DNA of 64,000 bases. Origin: PLanc-01 sp034678485 (GTDB taxonomy: Bacteria; Planctomycetota; Phycisphaerae; Sedimentisphaerales; Anaerobacaceae). The position numbers and the translations under genes are program-made. Positions 54,098 through 62,723 of this stretch are shown piece after piece. The notes beneath the pieces are model-generated. The model saw only the letters and a program-made list of their open reading frames with translations, was not told where the DNA came from and searched no databases. Every line of letters begins with the position of its first letter. Within the stretch, counting starts at the first letter, position 1. Location of the stretch: positions 50,851 through 114,850 of the forward strand of contig JAXDBU010000013.1 of NCBI GenBank assembly GCA_034678485.1, written 5' to 3'.

Positions 54098-57000
54098 ATG
54101 AACAAGAGATTACTGATGTGTATGGCTGTGGTGTGCGCGGCCTTGATGATGGCCTCGACCACGCTTGCCGAAAGCGTTGTGATAGGCGACTTCGAAGGTG
54201 GTCTTGACGGCTGGCGAGCGGGAGAGGGGATGACGCTCTCGTACGGCGCGACCGGCGCGACGGTCGGCGCCGACGCGATGCAAGTCGATGGGCCCGGCGG
54301 ATGGCACATCGACGGCCTGTTGGATGCGAAGTCCCATCGCACCGCGCTGGCCCACAAAGGCGTGATAATCACGGCGGATGTGACCGCGGTCGCGGAGGAC
54401 ATGACCACCGCCTGGATGCAGGTCGAGCTGGTCATCAACGCACAGGACAACGATAACAACGGCGCCAACAACAACATCGGCTGGAACTCCCTCGGCAGTC
54501 AGGAGGTCATGCGCGACGGGCAGCCCCATACGTACACGTGGGAGTTGTCCGATGAACTGGTGGGCAAGATCGCGGCGGCCGACGACAGCATCTCGTGGTT
54601 CGAGCTGGCGCTCGTGACGAACCTCGACGGCGGATCGGCCACCAAGTTCTACATCGACAACATCCAAATATCGTATAGTGGCACGACCTCCCTTATCGTG
54701 GTGGGCGACTTCGAGACGGGCTTCGACGGTTGGTACACCGACAGTTGGACGGCCGGCACGATCTCGCTGAGCACGACCGGCGCGACAACGGGTTCGCAGG
54801 CCATGCAGGTCGAGAGCACCGGCGGACAGCAACAACTGACGAAGGTGAGCGCAAGATCCTACCTCGCCGTGCTGGCGGCGAAGGGCGTGAAGATCACCGC
54901 AGACGTGACGGCCTTTGAAGCCGACATGACCACGACGTGGATGCAGGTCGGGATGGTCCTCAACTGCCAGAACGACGACGGCAACGGCGCCAACAACAAC
55001 CTCGGCTGGAACGACCTCGGCCTCCAGGACCTCCCACGCGATGGACAGCCTCATACGCTGACCTGGGAGTTCTCGGACGCCCTCGTGGACAGGATCGCGG
55101 GAGCGGACGAGAGCATCGCGTGGTTCGAGATCATGCTGATCTCGAATGTGGACGCCGCTTCGGCGAGCAAGTTCTACATCGACAACATCCAAATCGTGAC
55201 TCCTGCGGTCGACACGAGCAAGAGCACCGACGTCGTGATCGGGAATTTCGAGCAGCAAATGGACGGTTGGGTCGCCGGGGGAAGCGCTGACGTCCTCTAC
55301 AGCGATGTCAACGGCGTGACCCTGGACCAGTACAGCCTCGATGTCTGGATCCCCACGGGCGAATGGAATACGGACGTCCTCACGCTGAACCTCCTGGACC
55401 CGAATCAGGCCGCCGTGCTGGAGGCGTTCCGCGCCAACACCAAGATCACTGCGGACGTGACACGTCTGGTGGCCAACTGGCCTGTCGACGACATTCCCGG
55501 CTGGAACGAAATGCTGATGCTCATCAACGCCGGCGGCAACGGCTGGAGCATGTGGCAGCTCTTGGGCAAAGTGGCGAGCTGGCGCCAGACGGACGGCGAC
55601 AAGACGATCGTGGCCACCTGGGACTACGCGCCGTACATCAGCCAGATCGACTTTGAGAATCTCACATGGTGCGAACTGCACCTGGGCGTCAACGCCAACG
55701 ATCCGGACTACGCGGGCCCCGTGTGGTTCTACATCGATAACATCAAGCTCAGCGGCGGCGGCGGCGTGCTGAATCCGCAGCCGGCCAACGGGGCCGAGGA
55801 CGTCGATGTCAGAACACTGCTCAGTTGGACGGGTGGCGCTTATGCAACCTCGCACGACGTGTACTTGGGCACGTCCAGAGGCGTCGTGGCCGCTGCCGAC
55901 GGCAACAGCGACTCGAGCGTGGTCTTCGCTTCGGTCGATGCGAACAGCTTCGATCCCGGCGATCTCGAGTTCGATACGCTGTACTTCTGGCGGGTCGACG
56001 CAGTCAACGACGTGAATCCCGACAGCCCGTGGAAGGGAATAACCTGGAGCTTCACCACCGCCAACTTCCTCCTCGTGGACGGGTTCGAGACCTACAATGC
56101 GGACCTCGATGGCGGCGGCACCGTCTTCCAGACCTGGATCGACGGCTACGAGAACCCGGACAACGGCTCCCAGATCGGCTACATCGGTGAGCCGTTCACC
56201 GAGCAGACCATCGTCCGCACCGGCGGCAACTCCATGCCGTTCGACTACAACAACGCCGACGCAGCGGTCTCGACGGCCACGCGGACCTGGGCCGATCCCC
56301 AGGATTGGACGATCAACAGCTTCAACGCGATGAAGCTCTACATCCAGGGCAAGACCACCAACGTCGCGGACCGGCTCTTCGTCACCCTGGCGGACGCGGC
56401 CGGCGCTTCGGCTACCCTGGTCTGCGACGACACCGCCGCCCTCACTAAGGAAGAATGGACCGAGTGGGTGATCCCGCTGGCCGACTTCACCGGCGTGGAT
56501 GCCTCCGCCGTGACGGAAATGACCCTCGGCGTCGGTAGCGAGGGCAACCCGTCGGGGGCCAAGGGGTTGTTCTTCGTTGACGACATCCTCATCGGTTTCA
56601 CCCCGGTCGGCCTGGTGGCTTCCTACTCGTTCGAGGGGACCCTCGCAGACGGTTCCGGCAACGGCCATGATGGCGTCCTGGCCGGCGACCCGAATTACCC
56701 CGCTACGTTCGTGAACGGCCCAACCGGCTTCGGCCAGGCCATGCTCTTCGACGGCGGGGCAGGCGGCCACGAGTACGTGGGGATCGGGTCATACAATCCA
56801 TCGGCCGCGACGGGCCAGCTCTCCCTCTCCCTCTGGGCCAAGTGGGATGGACCCAGCGATCAGTGGCAAGGCATGATCGGCAAACGGAATGCCGGGGATT
56901 GGGACTCCGCGATCATGATGTGGTACTTCGAGCTGGAAAGAGACGTCTGGGACGTCCGGTTCGTGCAACCGAGCAGCGGACTCAATACCGGCAAGACGCT

Positions 57001-57241
57001 CGAGGTCGGCGAATGGACGCACCTGGCTGTCACCTTCGACGGAACGACCGCGATAGTCTACATCAATGCGGAAGTCGCTCTGGAGGGTGACTTCTCCTTC
57101 GGCGAGGACAAGACGGCCCCCATGCAGATCGGCGCCTCGCAAGACGGCGGCGGAAATCCGTTCAACGGGGCACTGGATGAGGTCCGGATTTACGACGGAG
57201 CCTTGTCAGCAGATGAGATCAAGGCGCTTGCAGGCAAGTAA
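54098..57241 (+). CDS. Secreted multi-domain carbohydrate-binding protein with C-terminal LamG
   Basis: 1047 residues. Signal peptide (LLMCMAVVCAALMMASTTLA). Three repeats of a ~180-residue CBM-like beta-sandwich begin at about 26, 199 and 378 (VVIGDFEGGLDGW, VVGDFETGFDGW, VVIGNFEQQMDGW), each ending in FYIDNIQI or FYIDNIKL. A fibronectin-III-like domain (~557-650, PQPANGAEDVDVRTLLSW), another CBM-like domain (~658-830, LLVDGFETYNADLDGG) and a LamG domain (~839-1047, SYSFEGTLADGSGNGHDG) follow. No catalytic domain is visible, so it probably binds polysaccharide or the cell surface. ATG 54098 is nine bases after GGGAG. The 658-830 domain is paralogous to the gene at the right edge. Confidence 0.88.
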   Translation: MNKRLLMCMAVVCAALMMASTTLAESVVIGDFEGGLDGWRAGEGMTLSYGATGATVGADAMQVDGPGGWHIDGLLDAKSHRTALAHKGVIITADVTAVAEDMTTAWMQVELVINAQDNDNNGANNNIGWNSLGSQEVMRDGQPHTYTWELSDELVGKIAAADDSISWFELALVTNLDGGSATKFYIDNIQISYSGTTSLIVVGDFETGFDGWYTDSWTAGTISLSTTGATTGSQAMQVESTGGQQQLTKVSARSYLAVLAAKGVKITADVTAFEADMTTTWMQVGMVLNCQNDDGNGANNNLGWNDLGLQDLPRDGQPHTLTWEFSDALVDRIAGADESIAWFEIMLISNVDAASASKFYIDNIQIVTPAVDTSKSTDVVIGNFEQQMDGWVAGGSADVLYSDVNGVTLDQYSLDVWIPTGEWNTDVLTLNLLDPNQAAVLEAFRANTKITADVTRLVANWPVDDIPGWNEMLMLINAGGNGWSMWQLLGKVASWRQTDGDKTIVATWDYAPYISQIDFENLTWCELHLGVNANDPDYAGPVWFYIDNIKLSGGGGVLNPQPANGAEDVDVRTLLSWTGGAYATSHDVYLGTSRGVVAAADGNSDSSVVFASVDANSFDPGDLEFDTLYFWRVDAVNDVNPDSPWKGITWSFTTANFLLVDGFETYNADLDGGGTVFQTWIDGYENPDNGSQIGYIGEPFTEQTIVRTGGNSMPFDYNNADAAVSTATRTWADPQDWTINSFNAMKLYIQGKTTNVADRLFVTLADAAGASATLVCDDTAALTKEEWTEWVIPLADFTGVDASAVTEMTLGVGSEGNPSGAKGLFFVDDILIGFTPVGLVASYSFEGTLADGSGNGHDGVLAGDPNYPATFVNGPTGFGQAMLFDGGAGGHEYVGIGSYNPSAATGQLSLSLWAKWDGPSDQWQGMIGKRNAGDWDSAIMMWYFELERDVWDVRFVQPSSGLNTGKTLEVGEWTHLAVTFDGTTAIVYINAEVALEGDFSFGEDKTAPMQIGASQDGGGNPFNGALDEVRIYDGALSADEIKALAGK

Positions 57242-57315
57242 CACCGCGCTCATCCCGGGCGGCACTGAACCGGACCGGGACGAACAGCACGCAAGCGGCA
57301 ATCAATGAACAGCTC

Positions 57316-57347
57316 GGGGCCGGCGCCTGATGAAGGTTGCCGGCCCC
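57316..57347 (+). terminator. Terminator-like hairpin after the LamG-protein gene
   Basis: GGGGCCGG and CCGGCCCC form an eight-pair GC stem with a 16-base loop, 75 bases after the stop. There is no U-run, so it may only be an RNA 3'-end stabiliser. Confidence 0.35.
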
Positions 57348-57454
57348 AAGTTGTATCCTCCTATACGGATTAGGAGAGTCTCTGTGCACCTCTGTCGTCC
57401 CTTCAGCAAGCTCTGAACGAGGCATGGCACAGTGTAGGGCCTGCCCACCGTCGC

Positions 57455-58345
57455 TTACGGTTCCGGCGTCGTATAGAATGTAAGGGACATGTCCATTGGC
57501 TCATTCTCCGTGTTGTAGAGCAGGCCGACGACGGGACTTTGATCGGTGACGGACAGACCATACGCCGTGCTGCCAAAATGATGCTCGTGATTGGTCTCGT
57601 CGTAATCAGATGCCTCATACCGCCAGATCGGTTCGCCGGGGTGGTCACGGGGAATCTCGTCGTCGGGCGGCGCATTGATCCGGATCGACAGTTGGAAGTA
57701 GTCGGGCCGTCGCGGTTTGTCCATCGGCTCACACTCGCAGGGCTCGTAGCCATAGCCCAGATAGGAACCCTCCCACGCCAACGCAATGATCGGAAGCTGC
57801 ACATCGTCGCCCAGCCAGTCGTCGGCCACTCGCCGGCTGATGTGTATGACGCCATTGGAATCCTCGACGCCGAACGATGCGTGGTCGTTGCAGAGCGGCC
57901 GGTCACGGATGCCAGTAAATGGCCGATCCCACTTGACCCACGGCTGCTCGGTGAGCGGTTCGAAGCACAGATCGAACGGCTGGCTCTGTCCGCACAGAAC
58001 GGAACTCTCGATGGGGTAGATCCGGCCGGGGAAGAGTCGCTCGTCCGCGGTAGGCCAACTGCCCACGATGGCCGGCATCACGGCGCCGTCGCGCCACACG
58101 TGCGGGCGCGTCTTCCCACCCCATTGATTGACGGGTTTTGCATCCGGCGGGTAGATCGCCGTGATGGTGAGCCGGTAGATATCATCGTTGGCAGCAGAAT
58201 CCGCCTGGTGGAACCATTCCGTCGGGAGTTTAACGCGTTAGGGCCACCGGCAATGAAGGGGACCGCAACGTCCTCCGTGCTGCCGCCCAACCTGCAAGCG
58301 AGCGTTTCGCTCGCGTTCACGCCGGAGGCCGCAATGCGAAAGACT
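57455..58345 (-). pseudogene. Decayed gene of unknown function with frameshifts near its 5' end
   Basis: From 58099 down to 57455 a good frame encodes a soluble protein of about 214 residues (VWRDGAVMPAIVGSWPTADE, GVIHISRRVADDWLGDDVQL, YGYEPCECEPMDKPRRPDYF). The same frame remains protein-like upstream to about 58233 (LPTEWFHQADSAANDDIYRL, TITAIYPPDAKPVNQWGGK) but has no start codon there and is closed by a stop. The neighbouring frame then encodes GVNASETLACRLGGSTEDVA up to about 58345. I infer at least one frameshift near 58228 and a lost 5' end. GTG 58099 could restart translation. No family recognised; the region is next to a tRNA and an IS remnant, consistent with decay. Confidence 0.5.
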
Positions 58346-58601
58346 CCCCTCGCGCGACCGCTTCGGGCGCACCTGCCATCGATTGGAGCGGACGTTCCGA
58401 TTCCTGTGTATCGGGGGCGATGGGCGTGTCCTGTCTGAAATGCTTGTCAGAAGAACAAACTGCCGCACCTTTGCAGTGCAGGAATGACGAGGTCGATTCC
58501 CAAGGGTTGGAGGACTCTACCTACAAGCACGAATCGCACCCAACGGACGCCGGCGGCCCACAGGTTTCTTTGGACAAACCGGATTTTTCCTGCAAAGGCA
58601 G

Positions 58602-58631
58602 TTGCATACGCGGCATCCCGCCGCATATAAT
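58602..58631 (+). promoter_or_regulatory. Promoter of the initiator tRNA
   Basis: TTGCAT at 58602-58607, 18-base spacer, TATAAT at 58626-58631, 13 bases before the mature 5' end of the tRNA. Confidence 0.65.
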
Positions 58632-58644
58632 GCCTCCCATTGAC

Positions 58645-58718
58645 CGCGGGGTAGAGCAGTCTGGTAGCTCGTCGGGCCCATAACCCGGAGGTCGGAGGTT
58701 CGAATCCTCCCCCCGCTA
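58645..58718 (+). tRNA. Initiator tRNA-fMet (anticodon CAT)
   Basis: Acceptor CGCGGGG with CCCCGCT, D-arm, anticodon arm with the three consecutive G-C pairs (GGG/CCC) specific to initiators around CAT at 58679-58681, and T-arm GGAGG-TTCGAAT-CCTCC, followed by discriminator A58718. Position 1-72 is C-U, an unpaired combination as required for initiators (C-A is more usual). No CCA is encoded. Confidence 0.97.
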
Positions 58719-58930
58719 TTGTGGATGCGTCTCGTAAGGTGCACAAACTCGTCGGGCCGTGAGCCAAGCGGTTTCGGCCTGTTGGCTGTGAAACCGGGAC
58801 GGAAGACGGGGCGGTAAGAGCGAGAGGAGCAGGCGGGCCGGCGTTGAAAGTCATTCCTCGTGAGCAGATTCGATGCGCACTATGCGCCTCGGCACGCACC
58901 GCCTCCCGAATGTGGTCATGAGGGAGAACC

Positions 58931-59122
58931 TCATGCCGCCTTGCGATGGCAGGATTTCGGCAGTCCGCCCGAACGTTCAATGCAGATGATCTCGCCTTGG
59001 TGTCGTTCATGCTGAGAGGCGACAATCCGGCCGAGCCCGTGGTGAATCCTCTCATGATGATAGTACTGGAGGTAGCCGGATACGACATACCGCAGTTGCC
59101 CTTCAGAGAAGCTCCTTGTCAA
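58931..59122 (-). mobile_element. Remnant of an IS3-family (rve) integrase/transposase
   Basis: Only the C-terminal ~63 residues of the DDE integrase core remain: FSEGQLRYVVSGYLQYYHHE, RIHHGLG and the typical end ERSGGLPKSCHRKAA. The DDE catalytic residues would lie upstream and are gone, and no terminal inverted repeats are seen. It lies 212 bases after tRNA-fMet, a frequent site of integration. Non-functional. Confidence 0.75.
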
Positions 59123-59510
59123 CGCAGTATGCCGAGCATGTCACGAGGGTGAGCCGGAGGTTCTCCTTCATAATCCCTGGAGGTCACTGGACAGACGGGC
59201 GGCGGGCAACCGCTTTCGTCTGATTGGGGCGTAAGGGTGGTTGGTATGAGCACTTGTGATCAGATAATAACGGCACCCTACGGGCGTATCCTGGTCCGTG
59301 TCCTCCGGGCCTCTGTGGTGAATGCCGCCTCCGGCAGGAAAGGTCGGATAAGTGCGCGGAAGTATGCAGAAAAGCGGCGGGGAGTGCCGATATAGACTTC
59401 AGTTGGCGCTCGACGGAGGCGGTGCCGACACTTACAATGCGGGAATTATAGGACGGGGCTCGCTGGCGCAGCGTGCTGCGTCGGGGCCTGAATAGCTTGG
59501 AGTCGATGCG
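59123..59510. other. Intergenic stretch before ftsK
   Basis: I see no gene, RNA or repeat that I can support. It includes the upstream region of ftsK. Confidence 0.4.
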
Positions 59511-62012
59511 GTGAAGAGAAACAAAGGATCGCGTGGCAGAAAGGCAAGAGAGATCATCTTTGGCCCCGGCGCGAGGGCCGTGGCGCTGTGCGCGGGGGCC
59601 GCGTTCTGCGTGGTGCTGCTGCTCAGTTGCCTGAGCTTCGATATCGCCGACGCGCCGAGCCCTTATGTGATCCCGCAGAATGAGCCGCCGGCGAACTGGT
59701 TCGGCCCGACCGGGGCGTTCCTTGCGTACTACCTGTTCTACTACATCGGCCCGGGCGTCTTCATCGTTCTGATCTCGGCGTTGTGCTATTGCGTCGCGAA
59801 GCTGGCCCGGTGGCCGGTGGATCAGGCGGTTTTTCGAATCATCGGCCTGGTCCTGTTGACTGCGGTGGCTTCCGCGACGTTTTACAGTTTCTGGCCGCAC
59901 AAGGTGTACACGTTCCCCATCGGTTCCGGCGGCGTACTGGGCGTCTGGACCATGCTGTTCCTCAAGGGCAATCTTGCGCCCGGGTGGGTGTTCTTCGTGA
60001 TGGTGGCGACGTGGGGCTTCGGCCTGGCACTGCTGGCGGATAGTCTGATCGTCGGGTTGCTGGCGGCCTGCGGCGTGGTGGTCCGACGCGTCGGCGGCGT
60101 CATCGTGCCCGCCTGGGCGGTCGCCAAGGAGCATTCCGAGGCGCTCACGGATATCTGGGAACGACTCAGCGCTTCGCAGAAGACGCTGATTCCTGCGCCC
60201 AACACGACCTCTTCGACCGGCGCGGCAGTGGTTGTCGAAGAGCCGCCGGAGGCCGAGCAGGAGCCTGTGGAGCCTGCGGAACCCGTGTTGGCTGAATCGC
60301 CGGAGACCGCGTCGGCAGCCGTCCCGCTGCAACGCGAGAACCTCGAAGTCAAACCCAGGCAACAGCCGAGCAAGGCGGAGAAGCCGGCGCCGGCGGAGCC
60401 TTTGTACGACGGCTATACACTGCCGCCGTTGGACCTGCTGGCGGAGGCGGAGTACGGCTACGAGGCGGTGCAGGAGAAGGTGGTAAAGGCCAAATCGAAG
60501 GACCTCGAGAAGCTGCTGGGCGAGTTCAACGTTAACGCTCGCGTCGTGGCGACTGAGACCGGGCCGGTCGTGACCATGTTCGAGTTGGAGCTGGCGGCCG
60601 GCGTCAAGGTCAGCCATATATCGAGTCTCTCGAACGACATCGCTCGTGCGTTGAGCGCCGGCGCGATCCGCGTGGTAGCGCCGATCCCGGGCAAGCACAC
60701 GATCGGCATTGAAGTCCCGAACAGCGAAAAAGAGAAGGTCCGGATGAGTAGTATGATGGAATTGGCGGGCGACGCACCGTCGAAAATGCACATCCCGCTG
60801 TTCCTGGGCAAGGACTCCTCCGGCGAGGCCCTCGTCTCGGACCTGACGAAGATGCCGCACCTGCTCATCGCCGGAACCACCGGTTCTGGAAAGAGCGTGT
60901 GCATCAATACCATCATCGTCGGCATCCTGATGACCAAACGGCCCGACGAGGTGAAGATGATCCTCGTCGATCCGAAGATGGTGGAGATGACTGCGTTCAA
61001 TGCCGTGCCGCACCTGATGTGCCCGATCGTGACCGAGACGCAGATGGCGGTCCAGATCCTCGAATGGGCGACGGTGAAGATGGACGAGCGATATGCCCTG
61101 CTGGCGGAGGCCCGCGTCAAGAACATTGCGGAGTTCAACAAGCTGGGCGCCGAGGAGATCATCGCCCGGTTCGACCCGAGCACGCCGGACGAGGAGGCGA
61201 AGATCCCCAAGAGGCTGCCCTATATTGTGATTATCATCGACGAGCTGGCCGACTTGATGATGACGGCCTCCAAAGAGATCGAGTCCTACATCGTCCGTCT
61301 CGCCCAGAAGAGCCGCGCGGTCGGCATCCACATCGTCCTGGCGACGCAGCGACCGCAGGCCACCGTCGTCACCGGCCTGATCAAGTCGAACATGCCGTGC
61401 CGCGTCGGGTTCCGCGTGGCCGCCCGCATGGACAGTCGGATCATCCTCGACCAGAACGGCGCCGAGGCCCTGCTGGGCGAGGGCGACATGCTGTTCCTCA
61501 AACCCGGCACGAGCGATTTGATCCGCGCCCAGGGCACCTTCCTCGACGACGCGGAGATCCGCCGGATCGTCAAGTACCTCAAGGAGGTGGCCGAGCCGCA
61601 ATTCCATCCCGAGCTGACCCAGCTTCGCAAGGTGGACGCCGGCGAAATGCCGAAGGACGATCTGTTCGACGAAGCGGTCCGAGTCGTGCTCGAAACCAAG
61701 CGGGGCAGCGTCTCCCTGCTGCAGCGCCGCTTGAGTATCGGCTATGCCCGCGCGTCGCGGATCATCGAGATGATGGCGGGCGCCGGCATCCTGGGCGACT
61801 ACAAGGGCAGCCAGGCCCGCGAGGTCCTGATGACGGTCGAAGAATACGAGCAGTTCCGGTCGCAGATGGATGCGGGCACTCAAATGACACTGCCCGGCAT
61901 GGAGGAAGAGCCCGAAGCCGAGCCGGAACCCGACGTGAAAGCCTACGCCACCGAGGGCCAGCAGGGCTATCTCTCCACTGACACCAACGACGAGGACGAA
62001 GAAGAGGAATAG
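59511..62012 (+). CDS. ftsK: FtsK/SpoIIIE-family DNA translocase
   Basis: 833-residue septal DNA pump that segregates chromosome ends and activates dimer resolution. N-terminal membrane helices (VALCAGAAFCVVLLLSCLSF; AFLAYYLFYYIGPGVFIVLI; others to ~190), a Pro/Glu-rich linker (EEPPEAEQEPVEPAEPV), the alpha/beta motor with Walker A GTTGSGKS from residue 455 and Walker B YIVIIIDELADLMM, and the C-terminal gamma winged helix that reads KOPS sequences (LLQRRLSIGYARASRIIEMM). The very acidic end (DTNDEDEEEE) is unusual. GTG 59511 is used. The long antisense frame across this gene is shadow. Confidence 0.95.
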   Translation: MKRNKGSRGRKAREIIFGPGARAVALCAGAAFCVVLLLSCLSFDIADAPSPYVIPQNEPPANWFGPTGAFLAYYLFYYIGPGVFIVLISALCYCVAKLARWPVDQAVFRIIGLVLLTAVASATFYSFWPHKVYTFPIGSGGVLGVWTMLFLKGNLAPGWVFFVMVATWGFGLALLADSLIVGLLAACGVVVRRVGGVIVPAWAVAKEHSEALTDIWERLSASQKTLIPAPNTTSSTGAAVVVEEPPEAEQEPVEPAEPVLAESPETASAAVPLQRENLEVKPRQQPSKAEKPAPAEPLYDGYTLPPLDLLAEAEYGYEAVQEKVVKAKSKDLEKLLGEFNVNARVVATETGPVVTMFELELAAGVKVSHISSLSNDIARALSAGAIRVVAPIPGKHTIGIEVPNSEKEKVRMSSMMELAGDAPSKMHIPLFLGKDSSGEALVSDLTKMPHLLIAGTTGSGKSVCINTIIVGILMTKRPDEVKMILVDPKMVEMTAFNAVPHLMCPIVTETQMAVQILEWATVKMDERYALLAEARVKNIAEFNKLGAEEIIARFDPSTPDEEAKIPKRLPYIVIIIDELADLMMTASKEIESYIVRLAQKSRAVGIHIVLATQRPQATVVTGLIKSNMPCRVGFRVAARMDSRIILDQNGAEALLGEGDMLFLKPGTSDLIRAQGTFLDDAEIRRIVKYLKEVAEPQFHPELTQLRKVDAGEMPKDDLFDEAVRVVLETKRGSVSLLQRRLSIGYARASRIIEMMAGAGILGDYKGSQAREVLMTVEEYEQFRSQMDAGTQMTLPGMEEEPEAEPEPDVKAYATEGQQGYLSTDTNDEDEEEE

Positions 62013-62047
62013 ACCCCCTCCGTCTTCTCCGACACGGATTCGACTCG

Positions 62048-62075
62048 GTCATGCCCGCGCGTGTGGGAATCCAGG
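62048..62075. repeat. REP-like element after ftsK
   Basis: GGTCATGCCCGCGCGTGTGGGAATCCAG resembles the common GTCATTCCCGC..GCGGGAATCCAG palindrome of bacterial intergenic regions, 36 bases after the ftsK stop. Confidence 0.5.
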
Positions 62076-62620
62076 TCTTCTTCACCACGGAGCGTCACAA
62101 TGCAGATCCGCCAGTGAACGTGACGCTGAACATGGTAGCCCGCACAGCGGACCAGAACCCGACCGCCTTTGTCGATGGCGAAATCTCCTGACGCCTGAGT
62201 CCGCGCCCGACCCTCGTCATCACGATCGCGAACGCACAGACTGCCCCAGCCAGCAGGTGCAACCACACACGGGACGGGGGGTTCTCTATCCTTGATGAGC
62301 TTCAGGAAGTACGGATGGCCCGTCTTCTTGACCCGCCCTGATACGGATTACGAGTGCCTCCTGCACGGGTGGAGACTTGTCCTCCTGAGTCGCTCAGCCG
62401 CTTCGCGGCCGGTGTCGGGAAAGGCGTGCTCCACCCGTTGCTCCCGGACGATCCGGCCTTGACCCTTCGGGATGCTGACAATCGAGTACCGTTTGTGCAG
62501 CCGCACCGCCGCCCCATACCGTTCACTCGTCGCCAACTGGGCAAGCTGCTTGCCTGTCATAGCAGGCGAGAGCCGGTCGTTCCATATCTTCCACGATGGA
62601 GTCGAAGCCTCCAACGAGTG
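62076..62620. other. Intergenic stretch with a possible coding remnant on the minus strand
   Basis: On the minus strand the frame from about 62348 to 61967 reads protein-like (SGRVKKTGHPYFLKLIKDRE; GDFAIDKGGRVLVRCAGYH) but has no start before GTG 62266, runs through the REP-like element and into ftsK. I regard it as a possible gene fossil and cannot name it. Nothing else is supported here. Confidence 0.25.
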
Positions 62621-62660
62621 CAAAACAAAAGGCGTCCCACACCAAACGGTGGGACGCCTA
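62621..62660 (-). terminator. Intrinsic terminator of the right-edge secreted-protein gene
   Basis: Perfect inverted repeat AGGCGTCCCAC / GTGGGACGCCT with an eight-base loop, followed on the minus strand by TTTTGTTTTG. It lies 63 bases past the stop of the gene at 62724. Confidence 0.85.
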
Positions 62661-62723
62661 AAGGAGGACTTGCGGCATGATGATGTTCGCAAGGGCAAAT
62701 GCACGCAGAGCCATCCGAACAGC

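Noticed and set aside
54110..56770. 886-codon open frame antisense to the LamG-protein gene
   Set aside because: Asp/Val/Gly/Arg low-information translation; sense strand has signal peptide and repeated domains.
58447..59088. 213-codon frame containing GGFEPPTSGLWARR
   Set aside because: This peptide is the well-known artefact of translating the antisense strand of tRNA genes; here it runs across tRNA-fMet.
59184..61883. 899-codon open frame antisense to ftsK
   Set aside because: Shadow of the translocase gene; sense strand has Walker motifs.
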